Positions 36,800 to 45,628 of a stretch of DNA of 64,000 bases are shown one piece after another. The stretch's first letter is position 1. Each line of letters begins with the position of its first letter. Below the pieces are notes generated by a model, which saw only the letters and a list, made by a program, of their open reading frames with translations, had not been told where the DNA came from and ran no database searches. A program made the translations under genes and the position numbers. Origin of the DNA: an uncultured Pirellulaceae bacterium (GTDB lineage Bacteria; Planctomycetota; Planctomycetia; Pirellulales; Pirellulaceae); the NCBI GenBank assembly GCA_938083195.1, contig CALKCK010000015.1, forward strand, positions 202,555 to 266,554. Reading direction: 5' to 3'.

Positions 36800-37254
36800 C
36801 GAAGTTCTACTCGCTCTTATTCATCTTGTTTAAAGCCCACCAGTATAGGAATTTAGTGGCAATTTTCACAAGGGCCAATCTGGTCCTAATTCGTTATTTT
36901 CCTAGGTCACACCAATTTATCGCCTTGAAGGTGAGTCCAGCTTCAATCAGATCCTGTAAACCAGTGGCCAAATCAACGCTTTTCCCCGTAAAAATTCAAT
37001 ATTGACGCCCAAACATCTCCAAGTTGACAGTTTTGACCCTCGGAACCAGTTTTTAGTCTTTTAGTTGTTTCGGGAACAAAAAAAGTCTTTGTGCGACAGA
37101 AAACCGATCGCCCACGCCTTTCCCTTCCTTCGAAATAGCCCATTCCCCCACTCCCCTCCAGCCCACCAATCAACTCGTCGCCTCCATAACCCCAACCCAA
37201 ATGAGCCTCCCAGCCTTCGCACCAACTCCTCAGACAACTTCAAACCCCGGGAGA
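36800..37254. other. 455-base region upstream of rpmJ with a G-rich (minus strand) stretch
   Basis: No convincing gene: the frames at 36973-37258 and 37065-37385 are shadows of a strand-biased C-rich tract. On the minus strand 37139-37164 reads as four G runs of 3-5 separated by 3-5 bases, a match to the G-quadruplex pattern. The ribosomal operon promoter must lie here. Confidence 0.45.
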
Positions 37255-37890
37255 TCAATCGTCTTCAAGCTCTAAGCTCTGCCACAAATACCAACAGGCG
37301 ACAGTGGCATAAGGACGCCAAGCAGTTGCGATTTCAAGCATTTTCGACTTATTGGGAAGTTCACCAAGCTGGTAATGCCTGGTAATCGCATTCTTTATCC
37401 CCAAATCATCCCATGGAAAAATGTCCATCCTCCCTAGAGAGAACATCAAAAACATTTGAGCCGTCCAGATCCCAATTCCCTTTACTTGGGTCAATATTTC
37501 AATAACGGCATCATCAGACTGGCGCGGCAAGTCGTCCAGCTTTACGACTCCAGAATGGACTTTCTCGGCAAGGTCTAAGACATACGACGCTTTTTGACGC
37601 GAAACTCCCAATTCCCGCAATCCATCAACATCGAATTTCAAAATCGCTTCGGGCGTGAACTTAGGACTTTCATTCAAATCGCACGTGGCTTCTAGGAGGC
37701 GGGTATTAACGGTCCTTGCTGCCGCCACCGATATTTGCTGAGAAACGATTGAGCTGACAAGTGTTCCGAATCGATCTCGGTTCGTTTTCGCATGAAATGG
37801 ACCAACCCATTTAATGATTCGCTTCATGACGGGATCGCTTTTCTGAAGATGCAACCGGGCCGCTTTAATGTGCTGTCCGTAAAATGGCAT
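37255..37890 (-). CDS. DNA-3-methyladenine glycosylase II family (HhH-GPD)
   Basis: A 211-residue DNA repair glycosylase of the AlkA type, without the N-terminal AlkA domain. The HhH-GPD core shows LVSSIVSQQISVAAARTV, the helix-hairpin-helix QVKGIGIWTAQMFLMFSL and the catalytic Asp in IFPWDDLGIKNAI. It ends with the RPYATVACWYLWQSL motif that is conserved in the family. It should excise alkylated purines from DNA. ATG 37890 with GGAG upstream is preferred to GTG 37989. It is divergent from the next gene. Confidence 0.9.
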   Translation of the reverse strand: MPFYGQHIKAARLHLQKSDPVMKRIIKWVGPFHAKTNRDRFGTLVSSIVSQQISVAAARTVNTRLLEATCDLNESPKFTPEAILKFDVDGLRELGVSRQKASYVLDLAEKVHSGVVKLDDLPRQSDDAVIEILTQVKGIGIWTAQMFLMFSLGRMDIFPWDDLGIKNAITRHYQLGELPNKSKMLEIATAWRPYATVACWYLWQSLELEDD

Positions 37891-38073
37891 GTATCTCCAA
37901 TCAACCGTTAGAAAAACTGGGTTTGGCGCACCGCCCCCATTGCTTATGCAAGTTGAGCCCAGTGTAACTCTTTCCTCTAACCAATTCACCGTGCCAATCC
38001 ACCATGAGCCCGGGAATCAGCATTTTGAGATCGCCCGATTTACGCTGGTCCCCGCCGCGTTTATCATTTTTAT

Positions 38074-39363
38074 ATGTCCAATATCGACTATCAACGAACA
38101 ACCCACGCACAACGACGAGAAATAGAATCTTGGGATCGCGATCAACTGAGAGACTATCAGTTGAAACGTCTGAACCAAGTTCTTCAATCCATTCTCCCAT
38201 CGAACCGATTTTATCAATCGAAATTACGAGCAAGCAATTTGCCCATCACCTCGATGGCCGACCTCGACCGACTCCCCTTTACACTCAAAGAAGAACTTCT
38301 CGATCCAGAAAACGAAGCAGGATTTGCGGCTAATTTAACTTTCCCAATCGACCAGTACTGCCGCTTCCATCGGACTTCCGGCACACGCGGTCGCCCACTT
38401 ATCGTCTTGGACACGGCCAACGACTGGGACTGGTGGATGGAAACATGGCAATACGTTCTCGATTCTGCTGAATTGAATTCCAATGATCGCGTCGTAATGG
38501 CCTTCAGCTTTGGCCCGTTCATCGGCTTTTGGAGTGCGTTCGATGCGGCAGTAGAGCGAGGTGCGATGATCGCTCCCACTGGCTCCCTGTCAACGATCGC
38601 GAGGATTGAGCTGATTCGCTCAATCGAAGCGACTATCATTTTTTGCACTCCCAGCTACGCGCTCCACATGGCTGAAGTCGCACAGCAAAATGAAATCGAC
38701 TTGACTTCCTCAGCCGTTAAAAAAATCATCGTCGCCGGTGAACCTGGAGGCTCCATCCCCAGCATCCGCCAGCGAATCGAATCGTCATGGGATGCCAAAG
38801 TGATCGACCATAGCGGGGCCAGCGAAGTCGGCCCGTGGGGTTACGCCGACGCCGAAGGAGCTGGAATCTACGTCAATGAAGCCGAGTTTGTCGCCGAATT
38901 CACCTCTCTGGCAACCGGTCAACCGGCGACCGAAGGCGAGCTCTCTGAGTTAGTTCTAACCTGCCTCGGACGGATCGGCAGCCCCGTGATCCGCTACCGC
39001 ACGGGAGACTTAGTACGCCCGCAGTGGAACACGCCCGGAAACTGCAACTTTGTCCTACTGCAAGGAGGAGTCCTTGGACGCACCGACGATATGATGATCA
39101 TTCGCGGCGTGAATGTTTTCCCAACCTCAGTCGAGAAGATTCTTCGCGGCTTCCCTGAGATCGTTGAATATCGGCTCACCACATTTAAACAAGAATCGAT
39201 GGATCAGTTAAAAATTGAAATAGAAGACCAACTCGAATCCCCGGAACGAGTTCGCGCCGAATTACAAATCCAACTTGGATTGCGAGTTGAAGTTGAATGC
39301 GTTCCAGCAGGATCGTTACCCCGTTTCGAAGCCAAAGGTAAAAGGTTTATAGACCAAAGATGA
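38074..39363 (+). CDS. Phenylacetate-CoA ligase (PaaK)-like adenylate-forming enzyme
   Basis: A 429-residue member of the ANL superfamily in its short PaaK form. The phosphate loop is RTSGTRGRPLIV near residue 92-103, the second core motif is HSGASEVGPWGY, then YRTGDLVRP and the hinge GRTDDMMIIRGVNVFPTSVEK that starts the small C-terminal domain. It forms an acyl adenylate and then the CoA thioester of an unknown, possibly aromatic, acid. Its stop overlaps the start of the aminotransferase gene by 4 bases, and DUF971 follows, so the three act as one operon. Confidence 0.85.
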   Translation: MSNIDYQRTTHAQRREIESWDRDQLRDYQLKRLNQVLQSILPSNRFYQSKLRASNLPITSMADLDRLPFTLKEELLDPENEAGFAANLTFPIDQYCRFHRTSGTRGRPLIVLDTANDWDWWMETWQYVLDSAELNSNDRVVMAFSFGPFIGFWSAFDAAVERGAMIAPTGSLSTIARIELIRSIEATIIFCTPSYALHMAEVAQQNEIDLTSSAVKKIIVAGEPGGSIPSIRQRIESSWDAKVIDHSGASEVGPWGYADAEGAGIYVNEAEFVAEFTSLATGQPATEGELSELVLTCLGRIGSPVIRYRTGDLVRPQWNTPGNCNFVLLQGGVLGRTDDMMIIRGVNVFPTSVEKILRGFPEIVEYRLTTFKQESMDQLKIEIEDQLESPERVRAELQIQLGLRVEVECVPAGSLPRFEAKGKRFIDQR

Positions 39364-40625
39364 AATTTGACTCTCAACTAATCGACGCTTGCCGTGCACA
39401 ATTCCCCGCACTTCTTCGCGAGCAAAATGACCAATCAGTAATTTACTTCGATGGCCCCGCAGGAACCCAAGTTCCGCAGTGCGTTGCCGACGCGATGTCT
39501 CACTATTTACTTCACTGTAACGCCAATCACGGCGGACACTTTACAACCAGTATCGAAAGTGATGAATTACTCCACCAATGCCATCAAGCCCATGCAGAAT
39601 TCGTAGGTGCAACCGACGGTGATGAAGTCGCATTTGGACAAAACATGACTTCCCTGACTTTTTCGTTCTCTCGCGCTCTCTCGAAAACATGGAAACCGGG
39701 AGACGAAATCATTGTCACCTCTCTCGACCATGACGCAAACATATCTCCCTGGGTTCTCGCCGCTGAAGAAGCAGGAGCCAAAGTCCATTTCGTTGACTTC
39801 AACCCTCACGATTACACACTCGACATGGATGACCTCGGCAACAAGCTCAATGAAAAAACACAACTCGTCGCTGTTGGCTGTGCTTCCAATGCAACGGGAG
39901 GCATCAACCCGGTCAAACGGGTCGCAGAAATGGCACATCAAGTCGATGCCAAAGTTTATCTCGATGCAGTGCATTACGGACCGCACGGCCTAATTGATGT
40001 GGCTGACTGGGATTGCGACTTCCTCGCTTGCTCTGACTACAAATTTTTTGGCCCGCACCTTGGAATGCTCTGGGGGCGGCGCGCACTCCTTGAAGAGTTA
40101 CAGCCATTCAAAGTCCGCCCGGCAGACAATCGCCTGCCAACTCGCTGGATGACCGGCACCCAGTCACATGAATCGATCGCTGCCGGAATGGCTTGCATTG
40201 ACTACATTGCTGACATTGGGAAAAAAACAGGTGCTGCAGAGAATTCAAATCGACGTGACGCACTGATCTCAGCGTTCTCGGCCATCGTCGAATACGAGCA
40301 GACCCTTTCGAAGAAATTAATCGAAGGTCTTTCGGAAATTGAAGAGATTGAGATTTACGGCATCACCGATTTAGCCCGACTGGACGAGCGGTTTCCAACC
40401 TTCTCCATCAGGCACCGAAACATCCCACCAGCCGAACTGGCGAGCCGACTCAGCAAAAACAGAATCTATGTTTGGAATGGGAACTATTACGCACTGGAGT
40501 TTAGCGAAAGAATGGGATTTGAGCCCGAGGGCATGGTGCGGATTGGACTGGTTCACTACAACACCACTCAGGAAATCGACCGCCTCATCGAAGTCATCAA
40601 GCAACTCTCGGCAGAATCTTCATAA
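39360..40625 (+). CDS. Class V aminotransferase, cysteine desulfurase-like
   Basis: A 421-residue PLP enzyme of aminotransferase class V. It starts with FDGPAGTQVPQCVADAM, has the PLP-contact ITSLDHDANISPW and VYLDAVHYGPHG, and the Schiff-base Lys in ACSDYKFFGPHLG. It resembles cysteine desulfurase-like proteins, but the segment where SufS/CsdA carry the catalytic Cys (RTGHHC) reads RIGLVHYNT here, with no Cys, so desulfurase activity is doubtful. A selenocysteine- or cysteine-lyase-like or other beta-elimination role is possible. It overlaps the ligase gene. Confidence 0.85.
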   Translation: MKFDSQLIDACRAQFPALLREQNDQSVIYFDGPAGTQVPQCVADAMSHYLLHCNANHGGHFTTSIESDELLHQCHQAHAEFVGATDGDEVAFGQNMTSLTFSFSRALSKTWKPGDEIIVTSLDHDANISPWVLAAEEAGAKVHFVDFNPHDYTLDMDDLGNKLNEKTQLVAVGCASNATGGINPVKRVAEMAHQVDAKVYLDAVHYGPHGLIDVADWDCDFLACSDYKFFGPHLGMLWGRRALLEELQPFKVRPADNRLPTRWMTGTQSHESIAAGMACIDYIADIGKKTGAAENSNRRDALISAFSAIVEYEQTLSKKLIEGLSEIEEIEIYGITDLARLDERFPTFSIRHRNIPPAELASRLSKNRIYVWNGNYYALEFSERMGFEPEGMVRIGLVHYNTTQEIDRLIEVIKQLSAESS

Positions 40626-40668
40626 GGCTCAACGATCCGACCACGAACCTAACTTCAACGACATTTCC

Positions 40669-41019
40669 ATGGCACCTCAAACTCCAGACGAATTGCAACC
40701 AATTCGACTTGAAAAGACTGAAAACCGCGAATTGCTCATCCAATGGAGTGATTCATCGGTACAGACGATTTCGTTTCGAAAACTCCGCGACAATTGCCGA
40801 TGCGCGCACTGCACCGAAAAACGAATGGAACCGGCTCATGAATCGGCTGCTGGCGAAAAAAAGCTGAGCAACATCCTTCCAGTCCTGTCACTTCAGGAAA
40901 CTATACCGTTGGACATCGTTGCCATGAGCCCCGTCGGAAACTACGCCTACAACATTCAATTTTCAGACGGCCACAGCGCAGGCATTTTCTCGTATGAACT
41001 TTTGAAATCGATCGAATAA
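40669..41019 (+). CDS. DUF971 domain protein
   Basis: A 116-residue protein matching the DUF971 family (also the N-terminal domain of gamma-butyrobetaine hydroxylase). It has the IQWSDSSVQTISFRKLRDNCRCAHC block with three closely spaced Cys, and ends NIQFSDGHSAGIFSYELLKSI, typical of the fold. The family is linked to iron-sulfur assembly and metal binding in some bacteria. It starts 43 bases after the class V aminotransferase, so a role in the same pathway is plausible. ATG 40669 is used; the longer frame starts inside the previous gene. Confidence 0.9.
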   Translation: MAPQTPDELQPIRLEKTENRELLIQWSDSSVQTISFRKLRDNCRCAHCTEKRMEPAHESAAGEKKLSNILPVLSLQETIPLDIVAMSPVGNYAYNIQFSDGHSAGIFSYELLKSIE

Positions 41020-41217
41020 CTTTGAACTCAAGAGCGAGGCTATCCCCGCATTGACTCGAAACCTGACTGAGCAGTGCCGAAGAAGTCCCTGCTTCCGGCT
41101 CCTTTGACAACAGCCTGCTCCAATACACGACGGTTCTTTAGTCGCGGTTCTTTCCTGGCAACGAGATCTTTCGGTTCGAAGGATTTCGACAACGTCTTTA
41201 TTAATCGAAGTCATGCC

Positions 41218-41384
41218 CTAATGCCTTAGGTAGGCACTGCCTCTCCGTTCATAGTCGCTATTAGTCTTAGCCACCAACTCAGCGGCTTCAGTCTCAGCGG
41301 TTTGTTTTTCGGTTAGAGACTCAAGGCCGCAAGAAAGAACCAATACGGCTGGAATTAAAATTCTTGAAATCGTTCTTTTCTCAT
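41218..41384 (-). pseudogene. Small lipoprotein frame interrupted by a one-base shift
   Basis: From ATG 41384 (ATG AGA AAA) the frame stops after ten codons. Reading one base later gives a lipoprotein: a hydrophobic run RILIPAVLVLSCGLESL, then a charged tail ending RRGSAYLRH before TAG. Only one extra A in the A-run at 41376-41379 would join the two frames into a 55-residue protein with Cys at the lipobox. It could be a real frameshift, a sequencing error, or an ATT start. The ribosome binding site is poor. No family is recognised. Confidence 0.4.
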
Positions 41385-41502
41385 GCCTGCTTAACGAAAG
41401 TTGATTCCCATTTACGGCTTTGGGGACTCATACATCTTCATCCGCGCGAGTGCTGACAACTGCCGCAGGTTTTAGGAAAAAAATGCATTCACTAATTACT
41501 GT

Positions 41503-42294
41503 TTAATCCCATTGGGGCTCACGCTTTTCCAAGAACGCAGCAATCCCTTCGCTTGCAGCAGGCGTTGTACGCGCAGCTGCCATATTCGCGGTTCCAATAC
41601 TCAATTGCGTGAATAGGTTTTCGCCGATCGTTTCATTGAGTAATTGCTTGGTCATTTGATGAGACTCTCGAGCGCCGGCGGCGCAAGCGTTGGCAATTTC
41701 AAAACACCTTGCCCACACCAAAGAATCTTCAACCACTTCTTGATATAACCCAAGACGCAGTGAATCACTGGCGGTCACCGGCACCCCCGAATAAAGCACT
41801 TTTGAAGCAGCCGCCGTTCCGATTCGAAAACTCATTAAGGGAGTTGTGATCCCCGGATTAAGACCACGCAGAGCCTCCGGCATTCCCAAACGCGAATTGG
41901 CACCGCCAACAACAATATCAGAAGCCAACATCAAAGAAACACCACTGCCAAGAACCCAACCATTGACCGAAGCAATAATCGGTTTGGGAAAACGAAGCAT
42001 CTGCTCAATCAGTTCAAGAAATGCCCGAGAATCTTTGTGCCAGAGTTCTAACGCATTCTTCGACTCTGCAGTTTCCTTTAACTGGCTGAGGTCGGTTCCC
42101 GCGCAGAAAGAATCTCCACTTCCAGTCAGGATCACGGCTCGCACAGACCGCTCTCCATGGAAATCTTCCAATGCTTCACTAAGCTGCTCAACAGCCTCCC
42201 TTGAAAGAGCGTTCTTTCGTTCCGGCCGATTGAGCACGATCGTCCCACAAGGTCCGTCTCGACGAACGTTGATTAAATCTGAAGTTACATTCAT
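41503..42294 (-). CDS. Enoyl-CoA hydratase/isomerase family protein
   Basis: A 263-residue crotonase-fold protein. The oxyanion hole is seen in AVILTGSGDSFCAGTDLSQL and the conserved PKPIIASVNGWVLGSGVSLMLASDIVVG, with GLNPGITTPL later. In true hydratases two Glu line the active site; here the region reads MPEALRGLNPGITT, so Glu is kept at one site and the second cannot be told by eye. It acts on an acyl-CoA ester, perhaps in fatty-acid or aromatic acid breakdown, and lies not far from the PaaK-like ligase, though on the other strand. Confidence 0.88.
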   Translation of the reverse strand: MNVTSDLINVRRDGPCGTIVLNRPERKNALSREAVEQLSEALEDFHGERSVRAVILTGSGDSFCAGTDLSQLKETAESKNALELWHKDSRAFLELIEQMLRFPKPIIASVNGWVLGSGVSLMLASDIVVGGANSRLGMPEALRGLNPGITTPLMSFRIGTAAASKVLYSGVPVTASDSLRLGLYQEVVEDSLVWARCFEIANACAAGARESHQMTKQLLNETIGENLFTQLSIGTANMAAARTTPAASEGIAAFLEKREPQWD

Positions 42295-42409
42295 TCACTT
42301 GGCTTTACTAGACAGACACTCGGCAACATGGAACTGCCCCTTATTATCAGGATTTTGACGAAGAAGGAAATACAACTTCCTTTTACAGTTCAATAATTTG
42401 CCTTTCAAT

Positions 42410-42443
42410 AAAAAAGCGGCAAGTAGCTCAGACTACCTGCCGC
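42410..42443 (-). terminator. Intrinsic terminator downstream of a TIM-barrel gene
   Basis: On the minus strand GCGGCAGGTAG pairs with CTACTTGCCGC (one mismatch, 6-base loop) and is followed by a run of six Ts. It is 59 bases after the stop at 42502. Confidence 0.85.
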
Positions 42444-42501
42444 ATTCTGTATCCAACAGTTTAATTCGATTCTTCACGGGAAAGACTGTCGACTGAATCC
42501 C

Positions 42502-43542
42502 TTAAGCGCCCATTGCATCTTCAAACGAGCCTTCGGCGACTGGGAAACAGAGGTTGTCCCGTACCCAGGCAATCCCGTCCGCACTCGTTGCATCACCGTC
42601 TCGGTAATTGCTTTCAGCTTCCACCACCAAAGGTGCTGTTTCGGTTCCCATGACCTCACAGTAACGTTTCGCGTAGCCAATCCGAAGCATTACCTCTGCA
42701 TAGCGAGTCATATTCAAATCTCCCGTGGCGAGATCTGTAAATTGCATCGCGCGATTATGCCAGTCAGATTCCATTTTCCTCAGCGGCACACCTTTATGAA
42801 TCGTGAAATTTTTGACATGACATCCATAAACCCGAGGTCCAACTTTAAGAAACCTAGACTCCCAATCTTCACCTTCCCAACAATGCGAAGGATCCGCGTT
42901 GACGCCAAGACATTGATCGCCGTCACAAATATTAACGAGCATGTTAAATTCATCCGCACACATCGCAGCGGTGCCCGGATGAATCTCATGAGCGAGATAA
43001 ATCCCGAGGCTATTCGCATGAGCTCGCAACTTCGCTGTCTTATTAACGAACCTCTCTTTGCCAGCCTCAACTAAATCAAACCCCGGTCCTGACCAAAATC
43101 CCCATGGATATCCAGTTGAAAGTTCCCACCCAAAAGCAACGCCCCAGAACATCGGCAAAATCTTAACACCCAGCTCAGCGCAAAGGTCCATTAATTTTAA
43201 GCAGTAAGTTTCATACCAAACTTCCAACTCCTCTGGAGACAAATTCTGATTGGGACCGTGAATGAACGGATGTCCGGACTTGGTTCCCGTCCAAGCACTT
43301 GTGTGAACCCAGAAAGGGCAATGAGCGGAAATACCATCAAGCTTCAGGCCATTTTTTTCAAAGGCATCCCTAATCTCTTGAGCGGTTTTAAAACTAGTCC
43401 CGTCCTCAGAAGCTTCGAGCATGTAATTGGAGGGTTGAGCTCCCGCTGCGCCTGACTCTTTTGCAAATGCAAGAAAATCATCAAGTCCTTTGGGGCCGTG
43501 CTGAGCACCTTCAATGCTAGAGTGGAAAGCTGGATTTGCCAT
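42502..43542 (-). CDS. Sugar phosphate isomerase/epimerase family (TIM barrel)
   Basis: A 346-residue cytoplasmic TIM barrel of the xylose-isomerase-like family with a metal site: the ligands are likely in AHEIHPGTAAM (Glu), NADPSHCWEGED (Asp and His), GCHVKNF (His) and PLVVEAESNYRDGD (Glu). The loop ISAHCPFWVHTSAWTGTKSG marks the start of the barrel. Planctomycete genomes carry many such genes, usually of unknown sugar substrate. It is followed by a strong terminator and appears monocistronic. Confidence 0.82.
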   Translation of the reverse strand: MANPAFHSSIEGAQHGPKGLDDFLAFAKESGAAGAQPSNYMLEASEDGTSFKTAQEIRDAFEKNGLKLDGISAHCPFWVHTSAWTGTKSGHPFIHGPNQNLSPEELEVWYETYCLKLMDLCAELGVKILPMFWGVAFGWELSTGYPWGFWSGPGFDLVEAGKERFVNKTAKLRAHANSLGIYLAHEIHPGTAAMCADEFNMLVNICDGDQCLGVNADPSHCWEGEDWESRFLKVGPRVYGCHVKNFTIHKGVPLRKMESDWHNRAMQFTDLATGDLNMTRYAEVMLRIGYAKRYCEVMGTETAPLVVEAESNYRDGDATSADGIAWVRDNLCFPVAEGSFEDAMGA

Positions 43543-43867
43543 AGTTTATTGTCTTTGAAATGGGTGAGTCGAACATGTTCAATGGTGAGTTGCAGGGATT
43601 CAGAAACGAACCAGCAATTGCAACAAGCGAAAGATGTTTATCGACCATCGATCGCCCCTGTATTGTGCCAGACAAACCGGACGTTGCAACCATTTCCTTC
43701 ACGGAAAAGTCGGAGATTACATCTTCGAAACTCCAGACAGGGATTCCAACAAAGATCGAGGGTCCTTCCCCGCAATTTCAGCGGCAAGGCGACCAATAAC
43801 AGCCCAATCAACCCGCCGCCACGTCGCTTGCAACGAACGAAACCGCTTAACCTTAGAACGTAATTAC
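43543..43867. other. Intergenic region between TIM barrel and site-2 protease genes
   Basis: Four open frames overlap here but none has a good ribosome binding site or family signature. I see no repeat or hairpin of note. Both neighbours are on the minus strand, so the TIM-barrel promoter should lie here. Confidence 0.35.
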
Positions 43868-44941
43868 TTAAAACGTAATTTTGAATATCTGCGGTGGAAA
43901 ACAAAGAAACGGTATCGCCAGTGAAGCGATCCCCAAGCCGTATCGAAATGGCCCGATCGCAACTTTGTCGTCGCGGGTGGGCGGATGGTTCGGCCCCATC
44001 AACAACAGCAAGATCACCATTATGATCAACATGAAATTATTGTGGTAAACCATGTAGGCGATCGCAAACACAATCGTTGCCTGAGCAATCCAATGTGCTT
44101 TTTTACCGAACAAAGTGTAAGTAATGTGCCCGCCGTCCAATTGGCCGATCGGCATCATATTGAGCCCGGTGATCAGCATACCTACCCATCCAGCTACAAA
44201 CAGAGGGTTCAACTGACTCATCCAGACAACATCACCTGTTTCGTAACCAGGGACTTCAGTCGCCTTGGCGAACCAATCGAGGAGTAGCGGCAAGCGGAAA
44301 CCAAAACCACCGTAAGGTTGAGACGTTAAATCAAGCTGACTTACACCAAAATAAGCGATTGGCACTGCGGCCACCAACCCCGCCAACGGCCCCGCAATTC
44401 CAATATCAAATATCTGTTTTCGATCTGCCAGAGCACCCTGCATTCCAATCACGGCCCCGAGTGTTCCAATCGGATTAGCTGGAAACGGCAGAAAAAATGG
44501 ATAGGACGCCGGCACCCGATAAATTAACGTCGCAATGAAATGCCCCATTTCATGCATCAATAAAATCAGCATGACACAAAGCATATAAATCAGCCCCGTG
44601 TCCCAGTTAGCCAGTAACATCTGGCGAATCTCTAAAAGGCTACCTTGTTGAGCAGCCGGATCCGAAATCGCCCGATAAAACGGCTCGAAAAAATTAGGAT
44701 TCCAGAGTGACACTCCAACCCAAAAAGTCGAAAGACAAGTTGCAAAGAACAAACAAATCGGCAAAACGGTCTTTCGTTTAACCGAATACTCCCCCGCTTG
44801 CCTCGGAATCGGCAGGTAGGTCAAATCGCTTTCCGATCCTGGCGCAACAGTTCCCGCCTGCAAAATTTCTGTTGCAGTTTGCTCATCTATTGAATCACTC
44901 CAAGCGGAGTCTTCGGCTGGATTTTCGCCATTATCCGTCAT
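43868..44941 (-). CDS. Site-2 protease family M50 metalloprotease
   Basis: A 357-residue membrane protease of the M50/S2P family. The zinc motif HEMGHFIA is in the helix after the hydrophobic MLILLMHEMGHF and the second motif is LDGGHI in MPIGQLDGGHITYTLF. The N-terminal 60 residues are acidic and cytoplasmic; the rest has about seven membrane helices, including the GPLAGLVAAVPIAYFG loop. No PDZ domain is present between the helices. It likely cleaves membrane-embedded substrates, as in regulated proteolysis. ATG 44941 is preferred to GTG 44983. Confidence 0.88.
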   Translation of the reverse strand: MTDNGENPAEDSAWSDSIDEQTATEILQAGTVAPGSESDLTYLPIPRQAGEYSVKRKTVLPICLFFATCLSTFWVGVSLWNPNFFEPFYRAISDPAAQQGSLLEIRQMLLANWDTGLIYMLCVMLILLMHEMGHFIATLIYRVPASYPFFLPFPANPIGTLGAVIGMQGALADRKQIFDIGIAGPLAGLVAAVPIAYFGVSQLDLTSQPYGGFGFRLPLLLDWFAKATEVPGYETGDVVWMSQLNPLFVAGWVGMLITGLNMMPIGQLDGGHITYTLFGKKAHWIAQATIVFAIAYMVYHNNFMLIIMVILLLLMGPNHPPTRDDKVAIGPFRYGLGIASLAIPFLCFPPQIFKITF

Positions 44942-45198
44942 TCTCTCAGGATACACCAACCCTCGACCGGCGACTATGGGCACCTCCGCTCAATCAGTTT
45001 TTAGCAACGCTAAAAACTAAAGACTGTACCGAACGTTACCACCTTCACATTCTGCTTCGATGCAAAACTGAGTTCGCAGTAGATCGCAACCTCCGATCAC
45101 GCCTCCTCAGTCAATTCGACAGCGCAAGACGAGGCACAGCGGAAAATCCGGAACTTAAGCAAAGATGCAACGAACAGAATCGGTTGGTCGCCTGGCCG

Positions 45199-45288
45199 CT
45201 AACTCTTAATGAATGAAAACTGCCCGACCATAAGCCAGACGGTAAAGAATCCAAGAGCAATAACTGTATTTAGACTTTCGAGTGACAT
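45199..45288 (-). CDS. 29-residue single-pass membrane protein
   Basis: From ATG 45288 the minus strand encodes MSLESLNTVIALGFFTVW followed by LMVGQFSFIKS and a TAG stop. One 20-residue hydrophobic helix is visible (VIALGFFTVWLMVGQF). A strong ribosome binding site GAGGAG lies 6 bases before the ATG, and an inverted repeat lies at 45333-45353 in the presumed leader. The codon use is normal. I recognise no family. The strong ribosome binding site, membrane helix and isolated position argue for a real small protein, such as a regulator of a membrane complex. Confidence 0.6.
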   Translation of the reverse strand: MSLESLNTVIALGFFTVWLMVGQFSFIKS

Positions 45289-45628
45289 GGATCTCTCCTC
45301 AACAGGGTAAATTAAGATCCCTCCTTGAGTACATACACACCATCCATGTGTATCAAGGGTATCGGAATTTCGAGGAAAGAAAAATTAAAGAAAATCCTGA
45401 CGACGTTAGCCCTTTCGCAATCCGTACCAACCAAAAATCATGATTTGTTTAGTTAACCCGCATGCCTTTCCACTGACGTCCTATACTTGTTTCCAATGGC
45501 CTGTTTTAAGACTTTATTACTCGATCAACTCACCTCAATCGGATTTAGCTGGCTTGGCTGGTCGGGCTTGGTCGATCAAAATAACGCGAAGATACCTCAA
45601 GACCATATAATTGAGCGAAAATATCTTG
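45289..45628. other. Intergenic region between divergent small-protein and Hsp70-like genes
   Basis: This holds the inverted repeat and the start-site region of the small protein on the minus strand, and the promoter of the Hsp70-like gene on the plus strand. No heat-shock (CIRCE-type) repeat was recognised. Confidence 0.4.
45333..45353. promoter_or_regulatory. Inverted repeat ahead of the small membrane protein gene
   Basis: ATACACA (45333-45339) and TGTGTAT (45347-45353) are perfect inverted repeats with a 7-base spacer. Flanking CCTTGA and TCAAGG extend the pairing with a small asymmetric bulge. It is 45 bases upstream of the small protein start, so it may be an operator or a leader hairpin. 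Confidence 0.5.

Noticed and set aside
37065..37385. 106-codon plus-strand frame rich in Pro, Ser and Asn
   Set aside because: It overlaps the end of the DNA glycosylase gene and comes from a C-rich tract.
43560..43799. 79-codon plus-strand frame
   Set aside because: No ribosome binding site and no family resemblance; it overlaps other frames of equal quality.
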